From: Lunularia cruciata
Lineage: Eukaryota; Streptophyta; Marchantiopsida; Lunulariales; Lunulariaceae
DNA length: 64,000 nt
Assembly: GCA_948567375.1 (NCBI GenBank)
Contig: OX419757.1
Coordinates: 6,820,001 to 6,884,000, forward strand
Direction: 5' to 3'
Below the pieces are notes generated by a model, which did not search any database, was not told the DNA's origin, and worked only from the letters and a program-made list of their open reading frames with translations. Positions 35,341 through 43,679 of this stretch are shown one piece after another; within the stretch, counting starts at the first letter, position 1, and each line of letters opens with the position of its first letter. The position numbers were made by a program, and so were the translations under genes.

Positions 35341-37745
35341 AGGACCAAGGAGAAAATTAGGAGATTGGAAAATCACATTAAAATTCTCAAACGAGTGGAA
35401 CTCCAAGTGACTAGTATTTGGTATTTATAAGTAACCTAGATACAAGACTTCAAAGGAGCTTCCTATGAAAGTTCTTTCTAGAACTTGCTTTATGGGGATT
35501 GCAAACTAAACTAGTTGTGTATTTGCCATGTTACCTAAGTTAACTACTTACTTGGCATATGAGCTTAGCTAGTAATCAACTTGGCATATAATACGTTAAA
35601 AAAAAGTGATAGTAAATTAATTCAAAAATATCATGAGTAATAGTCTAGAGGGCTACAGCACTCAAATTCCATGAGAGAAAAGCAAATCCAAACATGCAAA
35701 AGAAAATTGGAAAAATCAGAAACATTACTCATGGATGGACTGAGTGCATGCAACCTTGGAGACATCCTAGAAATTGGAGGGGAACAAGTTCTCTTTCTCT
35801 ATTCAGTGATTCTGCATTCGTCTATTACCAATGTGCTATGTTCTTAAACGTTTACTCTTCTTCTATTACGTTCTATTACGCAATGTACTCATTCTTTATT
35901 TCCTTCTTCGTCTTCTTTCGTCATTCTGCGCGGCTCTCCACGGGAGGATGTCCATGTTCCGTAGGGATGTGTATGTTTCCATGGGTTGAAGGTTTCGGAC
36001 TACTTTCTTTGCCATTTAGCTCTAGCCTGTTATGGAGTCCTTTGTGTTATTGAATGAGTCCTTTGTGTTATTGAATGAAGATGAATTTTCAGAGCTCTTT
36101 ATTTTTATTTTAAAACAAAATATTATATTTTTAATTTTTGAAAGTAAAAGTATTTAAACCCAAAAAAAAATTAGATATTAAAATTCCTGGATTTTTGTCC
36201 TTTCCTCTCCAAAAGTGATCCGGAAGGAATAACACATTAGTGTTTTCCTGTCCCGTTTTATCACCCATCACGGGATAATTGGATGACCTCCCGGGTCATC
36301 CAATTATCCTCGGAGCGGTATGACTAGAAACTCTCGCCTTTTTCCATTAAAAAATAAACTAAATTGGTACGGCCTTATATTCCACTAAATTTCCAAGCCA
36401 CTTTCTACTGTTCCTGTACATTAATTAGGTGGTGGCCTCTCCCAGTGCGGTAGCCTAGAGACCCTAGCATGTAGAACGGTGAAACTAACCATGGTGGATA
36501 TGATCGTCGATGCATCCACTTCTATTTCCATGATAAAAGTGAAACTAGCTGACGCCACGCGTTTACAAAACCCTTGTGTCACGCTGAATGCAAATGGTTT
36601 CACCCGCCGATATGGGCCAGTATTATTTCTCAAACTGGAAATATAAATGTAAGTTGAGAAATTGATTGATTTACCGAGGATGAAAACTGCGAGTCTTTGA
36701 TATCTTTAGTTATAAAGTTTTATCTTTCTCATTGATATTCTTTAATTCAATGTACATTATTCTAAAAGAGAAAAGGTAAATGAGGTATAAGTTACCATTA
36801 TATAGTAAGATAATCCCATAGACATGAGCTCTAAAGGGCTTAGTGCTGGAAAATGCAAAGCTTTAACAATATAGATGTATCAGTGGACGTACTATACTTG
36901 CAACTTTAGTTCTTGTTAATTAGATTTGCTGTTTCAGCTTTTCGTTACTGTAAAAGGAATTGGTGCAAAAATAGTGCTTGGACCAGTGGAACTATGATCA
37001 TCATGGTCCAGATTGACGTCCAATTTCCACAAAATGGTAGAGACGGTAACATTAGAGTTGCTGCAATGAAATTCTCAGATGCACATGTTGCCATCCGTCA
37101 GATAGTGCATTATCCCTGGATTAATAATTGCAGCAAGGGTGTGCAATCCTATCATTCCATAGATTGTGCAAGTAAACTGGTTCTCCTCGCATCAAGGGCT
37201 ATCAGCTGAACTATCTCTCAGATCTATCTGTTCCTCAAGGGATTTTTGAGCATGCAGAGAGGCATTAACATTTATTAATTACAATCGGTGCATGGAAATG
37301 TCTCAGCCGGAGACTATTGGAAGCTATAAATAGATCACTGCTCACTTCTATGACGACCTTTGATACGCTTTCCATGATAACACAGTATGCTTGGTCGATG
37401 TCAAAAAATAAAAAGTATTCAATGTGATGAAGAGTTTGTATTTTTTCTACCTCATGCAGGCTTACCACAATCCAAATCTTACCACTTACCAAAAATCAAA
37501 TGAGGCCATCAAGGTATCAAGGTATGTCGACAAAGGCAGGATGGAGCAGAGATGAATCATCTTTGAAGACGCACTAATTGTTCAAACATACTCATGTAGA
37601 AATCAGATACTCACATGGAAATTGTAAACACGAGGCCTAAAAGGCCACGTGGTGCAAAATGTAGAGCTTTAACAATATGGAACAGTATCAATGGACTTAC
37701 TATACTTGCAAGTACGTGCAAGTGATTAATTTCTTGCAGCAATAA
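35341..37745. other. Host intergenic sequence with short repeats, no recognisable gene
   Basis: About 2.4 kb. It contains a 16-bp hairpin (36273-36309), a tandem duplication of about 21-24 bp near 36029-36076, and a diverged direct repeat of about 57 bp (36848-36904 and 37653-37711). ORFs are short and unconvincing. Confidence 0.45.
36273..36309. other. Perfect 16-bp hairpin
   Basis: Left arm GGATAATTGGATGACC (36273-36288), loop TCCCG, right arm GGTCATCCAATTATCC (36294-36309). The arms are perfectly complementary. There is no U-run after it. It could be a small foldback element, a miRNA-like precursor or chance; I cannot decide. Confidence 0.9.
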
Positions 37746-38193
37746 TGTCACGCCATTTGTAGTTCCGCATCTAGATGCTCGGACACTGGAGTTCCAGTGA
37801 TGGTAGTTAGAGTTATTCTAGCTGTTTCTCAGGGACTACTTTCCGACGGTTAGATTTCGTGTTCGGGGTACTGACTTCACGGTGGGGCCCACCGTCACTT
37901 TGCACCGTTTGCACCGTCGAGTGTGCCGTCAGCGGGACCGTTAGGGTTTCAGGGCTAGCTCGAGTCCAGGGGGTATAGTTTCGAAGTGAGCTCCAGAGAG
38001 CTCACTTCTCTGATGTTGAGCCTTCGAGTTCCTGGCTATGGTGGACAGAGGTCGGCGAGCGTCACCTGGATTCTCTATGCTTGAGTGGGTGTGGCTTGAC
38101 TATAATCAGTGCCCAGTTGTTGGCAGTTTATAGAGTGACAGATCAAGTACTGATCTGAGTTGAGTTGAGTTGAATTGTTAAGCAATCTGATTA
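37746..38193 (+). repeat. Split repeat A1
   Basis: 448 bp, same length as A2 (47069-47516). No copy of B lies upstream; the host sequence ending GCAATAA directly precedes it. It contains TCACTTCTCTGATGT at 38004-38018. Confidence 0.95.
38004..38018 (+). promoter_or_regulatory. Candidate self-primer segment
   Basis: TCACTTCTCTGATGT is the exact reverse complement of 38193-38207 at the A1/leader border. In Tf1-type self-priming the start of the RNA folds back onto the primer-binding site, so the transcript 5' end may lie near here. The start site itself is inferred. Confidence 0.55.
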
Positions 38194-38207
38194 CATCAGA
38201 GAAGTGA
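38193..38207 (+). promoter_or_regulatory. Candidate self-primed primer-binding site
   Basis: ACATCAGAGAAGTGA directly abuts A1. It is perfectly complementary over 15 nt to 38004-38018. M1 and M2 keep the site with two mismatches each. Only ATCAGAG agrees with the tRNA-Met site TGGTATCAGAG, so self-priming fits better than tRNA priming. Confidence 0.6.
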
Positions 38208-39506
38208 AGTCAGGGGGAAATCAGGTGCAGGAACGTTGAGTGTTGGTGGTATCTCCAAGCTCGGTGGATCGTGGTAGCTCGATTCAGGTTCTATGTTTCC
38301 CTAGTGTGCAGAAGCTCGTGTAGTTGATGCAAATTTGGCAGTTAGGCGGACGGTGTGCGGAAGCGCTGGCCAAATTTCGAGCAAAGAAGGAGCAATTTTC
38401 GAGCAGTGTTGTGATTTTGAGCTCAGGAGGTGAAGGCAGGATCAATTTGCTGCGAGTTGGGCTCAGAAAGTGAAATTGAAGGTGGAGTTGGAAAGCTCTT
38501 CTCATGAAATTGTGATTTGGAAAAACCCGTTTTGTCAATTTGGCTCAAGTGGAAAGTTAGCGGGGGATTTGGCGGACATCCATCTTTAGGGTTTACGTCA
38601 GATTTTACGTCAGATTTTACGTCAGATTTAGGGCCAGAATTGGAGGAGTTTCGCTGTTTGGCCAGATTTGGAGAAGTTTCGCCAATTTTGGAGGAGGTTC
38701 GAAGTGGCAACAAGAAAGGCCTCATTTCGGCGTTTCGAGGCTTCGAGGCATAGGGCTATGAGAGGCTACGAAGGCCTAGAAGGGCCAGCAAGCCAGCTTG
38801 CTGGCGTGAGGCTAGCTAGTTTAGTGTAGATCTTGGTCATTGGTTGGCAAAATCTGCCTTTCTTGCTAGATTGTGCGCAACAGGGTTTGACCCCTAGATC
38901 TCTTGTTCCTAGATTGGTGCCCTAGCCAACAGGTCCACCCTCACTTGTTGTCATAGTGACTGTGCCACTGTTATCTATACACATGTAGCTTTGGCTAGGA
39001 GAGGCAGTTTGATCCCATTCTTGGTGATCCTAGTAGCTTAGGACTTAGATACGAACTACTCTTATGTCAAATGCCAAATGGTGGCAGAGTCAGTCCCGTG
39101 TTGTGTTATGAGATGGAGGGTTTTTGTTTAGATTTCTTGTGATTGGATCCCCTCCATTCTCTGCTTCCTGTTTGTGCACCACGTTTGTGTGAGGTGCCCT
39201 GACTTTTGAGCGTTGGTGCTCTGGTGTGCTCTTGGTGGTGAGGCTGGAGTGATGACCAGTCAGACTACCTTTGTTTCTCTCCGGTGAGGCAAGAAGTAAT
39301 GACCTACAGACCGTGAGAGTGCGTGTTATGATGGCAGGTTACAGGTTGCCCTTCCCCTAGTGTAGTTATCTCGGTTAGAGTTACATTAGTGGGTGGTGTT
39401 TTAGTTAGTGTTGGCACGCGGTGGTGTTGGCACTTGGTGGGGCACTTGCGGTTGCGACTTGCTGTTGCAGTTGGTGGTTTGGGTTTGTTGGTGTGGTTAC
39501 TTTGTC
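38194..39506 (+). other. Leader of the methyltransferase-type element
   Basis: About 1.3 kb without a convincing ORF. It includes three ACGTCA motifs spaced 12 bp apart (38595-38624). The same leader, diverged, is present in M1 and M2. Confidence 0.7.
38595..38624 (+). promoter_or_regulatory. Three ACGTCA motifs at 12-bp spacing
   Basis: ACGTCA (reverse TGACGT, a bZIP/TGA-factor core) occurs at 38595, 38607 and 38619 within a 12-bp tandem repeat. M1 retains at most one and M2 none, so the expansion is specific to this copy. Binding is inferred from the motif only. Confidence 0.5.
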
Positions 39507-41570
39507 ACGACGGAGTTCTTTGGAGATTCCAGAGGAGTTAGCCCTGCAGTACGCAGTGGGTTTACTTGGAGTGGTGCTCGGTATCAGCCTGTATCTCAGG
39601 TCCCAGTGAGGGAGGAGATTGACTCTGAGTTGGAGTTTGACACATGAGCTGATTCAGTTGAGAGTGCACTTGGTGTGTCCGCACCGTTGTTGTGGGACAT
39701 GGACGAGATTTATGGGGCCTCCAAAGGCCCTAGGTGTTACTCTGGTACAGTGGGTACTATTGAGTTGGATGATTTCATCCAGGAGTTAGATAGTTGGTGT
39801 GATCTGCAGCAGATGCGGAACCCGACTTTGTTCACACCCTTCATGGCATGGAAGGGGTTGTTTCAGCACTTGGAGGGTCCACCGATGGACGACTACCATG
39901 AGTTCAGGAGAGCTCATTTGGAGGAGATTGAGTTATGGAGACAGTATTGGTCTCCACACTATGTCTCCATCACTTCAGGTTCGGTGGCCAGGAGTAGGTC
40001 GGCTGTACCTACGAGTTCTAGCTCGAGTAGTGTTGGTGGAGCTAGTGGAGGTGCACTAGCTGGAGATAGTGCTACTACGAGTGGAGGTACCGCTGCAGGA
40101 GGTGGTGTGGTACCGGGGTTTAACCCCATGGTTGAGTTCTTCCTATGTTTGAGGCAGAACTACCAGGGAGTGCGGACTGACAAGCTGAGGAGCTTGCAGG
40201 AGTTCCAGCGGAAGGCTGGAGAGAGCCTACGCGAGGCATACACTCGCATGAGGCGGCTGATCAGTTTCACTCAGGGAGTTATTGAGGCCCAAGCAGTCCA
40301 GTTTTGGTATGGGATACTGGACAAGGAGTTGCGACGTCGAGTTCGTGATGCTACGTTGTTGCAGGCTACTTCGCCCACTTTGGCAGTAGTCTTTGGTTTG
40401 GCTGAGCGTATTGAGCTCAACATGGTGGAGGAGAGAGTGGTGACAGCTGGATTTGGTAGAGAGACCTCATCCACGGTTGTGACTTCTTCTAGAGTGCAGC
40501 AGAGTGCACCACGCCCAATTGGTTTTTGAGGACATGGTGGACAGCCCAGATCCTATGGAGCGAGTGGAGGGCCTAGTGGAGTTAGACCCTTACCCTCATT
40601 TTTGGGTCAGCAGCAGCCAGTGAGTGGTGGTGTTGCTTGTTGGACTTGTGGTGGACCTCACCATAGGAGAGAGTGTACTCAGGGCAGCGGACCTGATACC
40701 TCTGGTGCATCATAGCCAGCACAGAGGCAGTGTGAGCACTGCCATAGATTTGGTCATACTAGTGACCGGTGTTTTGACCTACACCCGGAGTTACGGAGTG
40801 GTAGGGCTGCTATGGCAGGTAGTAGAGGAGCTCCAGTTCATGGAGGACGAGGTGGTAGAGGTGGTGGTAGAGGATCTACACCTAGTAGGGGTGCAGTACC
40901 TGCCCTTACTTTTGACACAGCTATGGCTACTCGGATTGAGCAGTTGGAGCAGAGATTGGCTAGTATGGCTATTGCTCAGAGGAGATCAGATTCGGGTGCT
41001 GAGGCTTCCACCTCATATGCTGGTGATAGAGATGCTTTGGACTTCATGTGCGGAGCAGCACAGGTGGATGCATCTGCAGCAGTGACTAGGAGTGCAGTAC
41101 GTGCTCCAGAGCCTAGAGGAGCATCAGTGGAGTTGGACCCACAGAGAGGAGAGGTTGGAAGACAGGTCAGACTTCCCCAGTCTTTCACGCTATCTGAGGC
41201 ATTGCAGACGACATCCATGGTTCCTAGACGTCCCAATGCAGGTGTGGTAGGTGGTGATGGAGTACCTGCTAGTCAGCCACCTGCTACTACACAGACTGAG
41301 TCTAGCATGATGTTGGGGGCGGCTCAGCTGATTATGCAACATCCTTTATTTTCAGCCAGTGACATGTTTACATTGGGAGTTGACCCAGCCCCAGTGTTCC
41401 GGTTGGCTGCCACGTTGTGTGAGAGTAGGGATGGTGCAGTTCCTACTACTAGAGCAGAGGTGGTTGGTAGTGGAGCTGACTTGGTTGAGGAGCATGGGAT
41501 CCGTTCAGCGACCAATGGTTTATGGCACGTAGCAGCGGCTAGACTGGAGGAGTTGCCAGCTAGACCGGCC
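39507..41570 (+). pseudogene. Gag with zinc knuckles and RG-rich segment (polyprotein part 1)
   Basis: Frame 0 of the polyprotein. The ancestral start is inferred at 39507 (ACG here, ATG in M2; an upstream in-frame ATG is at 39408). Capsid-like segments: L-L-W-D-M-D-E-I-Y (39690), L-F-T-P-F-M-A-W-K-G-L-F (39830-39870), F-L-C-L-R-Q-N-Y-Q-G-V (40140), R-K-A-G-E-S-L-R-E-A-Y-T-R-M (40210-40250). Zinc knuckles: C-W-T-C-G-G-P-H-H-R-R-E-C (about 40640-40680) and C-E-H-C-H-R-F-G-H-T-S-D-R-C (about 40734-40775). A G-G-R-G-rich segment (40812-40880) and a coiled-coil-like stretch follow. Stops: TGA 39645, TGA 40527, TAG 40713, each explainable by C-to-T. Gag binds and packages the element RNA. Confidence 0.88.
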
Positions 41571-42380
41571 TTTGAGAGAGCGCGGTTTACACCTGGTGTT
41601 GTCCTATTGGATAACCAAAGGGGGATCTTTCGTTTGGTAGGACCTTTAGGGAAGGTCTATACACCACAAAGAGTCTTGTTAGACTCTGGTGCGCACCCCC
41701 TTATGTTGGGGAAGGCTGCAGTTGTTGGTCTGGAGTTACGGAAGACCGATGTGGAGAGGTGTCCATTTCAGATCCAGACATCTCTTGGTGGTGGTTCGAC
41801 ACAGTACATCACACGTGGAGAGCTTGTTGTCTAGGTTCAGCGTGGTCATCCGACTAATAGCTCGGTGGTGAGAGCTCAGGCTATTGCGACGATAGCTGAG
41901 TCCTATGATGTGCTAGTTGGGGGAACAGTGTTATACCCTATGGGTTTCAGTATTGACTATTGGGAGGAGACAGCCTCTTATAGACCTGGTTGGCAGTCTG
42001 GTGAGGGACGGGTATGTCGCCTACCAGTACGCTTTAGTAGTGGCAGTCTTGGCTCACTACAGTCCGGGACCATGGCAGCATCAGTTTTGGCTTTCAGCGG
42101 TGCAGTTACTTGGCATGGTGACTTGTTGGAGGGGAACGCCCATGCAGAGGATACTCCAGTACCAGAGGAGATCACTCGGCTATGGAGTACGAGTGGGATT
42201 GTTCCATCCACCTTGGATATTCCATTGTGGAGTTTAGAGGAGGCATTGCAGCAGCATGCAGATCAGTTGGTGCAGCAGGCTTGGAGTGAAGCCTTCGTAC
42301 CATCAGGGGATGAGTGTGAGGATGAGCCTCCAGAGGCGATTGCTTTGACACCTCTGGATACCACACTCATAGCTTGGTAG
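41571..42380 (+). pseudogene. Retropepsin-type aspartic protease (polyprotein part 2)
   Basis: The same frame 0 as gag. The active site is V-L-L-D-S-G-A-H-P-L-M-L-G (about 41670-41710) and the C-terminal motif Y-D-V-L-V-G-G-T-V-L-Y-P-M-G-F lies near 41905-41950. A TAG at 41832-41834 interrupts it, and another TAG (42378-42380) separates it from the methyltransferase in the same frame. A linker with acidic residues and E-E-A-L-Q-Q-H-A-D-Q-L follows to 42380. The protease would process the polyprotein. Confidence 0.85.
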
Positions 42381-43679
42381 TATCTAGTAGAGGGGATATG
42401 TCTATTAGAGTTGTTTGGTGGGATCAGCACCGGACTAGCTGCGGTGTTACAGGCGGGTATCCGAGTACAGAGGTACTTGTATGTAGAGAGAGATGAGACT
42501 GCTAGGCGAGTCTCTCTACATCATGTGGCACACTTGGCCTATCGGTATCCGGAGTTATTACCGATGTCAGCAGTCAAAGGTTACCAGAAGGCCTTACCAG
42601 GAGATATTTCCTTATTGGGGGCGCATGACCTAGAGAGACATGGGCCTATTCACTTGGTGATTTCTGGATGGCCATGTTAGGGACATACACGTGCGGGCCG
42701 CGGTTTGGGTCTTCAGGATCCTTGTTCTGGTGTGTTTTGGGAGATGTTACGGATACTACGACATCTCCAGGTTCATCAGTATGTTTCTCCAACTTACCTT
42801 TTGGAGAACGTTCCATTGATGGGTGATTCTCGCACTAGAGTGGTGGCGAGTACACATCAGGTCCATTCTTGGATGGGACCTGCTGTATTGTTAGATGCAG
42901 CCAGAGTGGGATCACGGGCTCATCGTCTTTGTCTTTGGTGGACGAACCTTTTACCCAGAGAGGTTCTACAGCGTAGTTATGATGGGATTCAACGACTAGA
43001 CCACATTCTTGTTGATGATATCTTGGATGCTGGACGTCAGTCTCAGACAGTGGTAGTGGCTGATAGGTCACCTATGGCAGTGGTGAACCTAGTTGGACAG
43101 CCTAGAGCTGCATTTCCCACACTCATGAGTTTCCCAGGCTCTCATGCTTTTCGAGAGGGAGGACCTGGACTTGTTTGGGACTCACAGTTACAGCAGTTGG
43201 TGGAGCCCAATGCTGATGAGAGAGAGCTAGCGATGGGTTTTCGCACCGGTATTACCGCTGTTCCAGCAGTGTCAGAGGCATCCAGGCGTCAGGTGTTAGG
43301 TCAGGCTATGGACCTGAACTGTTTGACCTGGATTGTGAGCCTTGGTTTGGAAGAGCAGCGTAGGATGCGCTTGATAGGCATCACCACTCGGACACTTGTG
43401 AGCCCTGTGCCTATTGAGACGATTCAGGCACATGCTGGGGGCGATGGACCGAGTGGACATGGTATTCTTGGGACACATCCAGTAGCTACTAGGGAGAGTG
43501 GTCTACTTGGACTCCATCCAAGTGAGCGTGGGCTACTTGGATTACACCCTTGGTCCACATGGGATGCAGCCAAAGGACGTATGGAGCTTGCAGCCAGAGT
43601 GGAGGGAGTTTTTCACACAGAGGTTGGGACCTCTAGTGGTCGGGAGCATGACACCATTGCTCCCAAGGGCCCAGTGTAG
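42381..43679 (+). pseudogene. Cytosine-5 DNA methyltransferase, DNMT3/DRM-like (polyprotein part 3)
   Basis: Frame 0, continuous with protease. Motif I is E-L-F-G-G-I-S-T-G-L-A-A-V-L (42408-42450), and motif II has Y-V-E-R-D-E near 42480. Motif IV is G-W-P-C followed by TAG (42678-42680), where C5 methyltransferases have PCQ or PCN, then G-L-G-L-Q-D-P-C-S. Motif VI is L-L-E-N-V (42798-42812), motif VIII H-R-L-C-L-W-W-T-N (42921-42947), and a C-terminal R-R-Q-V-L-G-Q-A-M (about 43287) resembles motif X. The motif order and the H-R-x-x-x-x-W-x-N pattern resemble DNMT3/DRM rather than DNMT1. The catalytic Cys is retained (42675-42677). It would methylate cytosines, perhaps the element's own DNA. 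The tail holds repeats of G-L-L-G-L-H-P (43500-43555). The frame ends at TAG 43677. Confidence 0.92.

Noticed and set aside
35694-36053. 119-codon plus-strand ORF
   Set aside because: No recognisable domain, low-complexity Phe/Ser-rich composition and no conserved partner in the window.
42381-43679. Methyltransferase as bacterial contamination or a restriction-modification gene
   Set aside because: It is in one frame with gag and protease and directly before pol of the same element, with no bacterial gene around.
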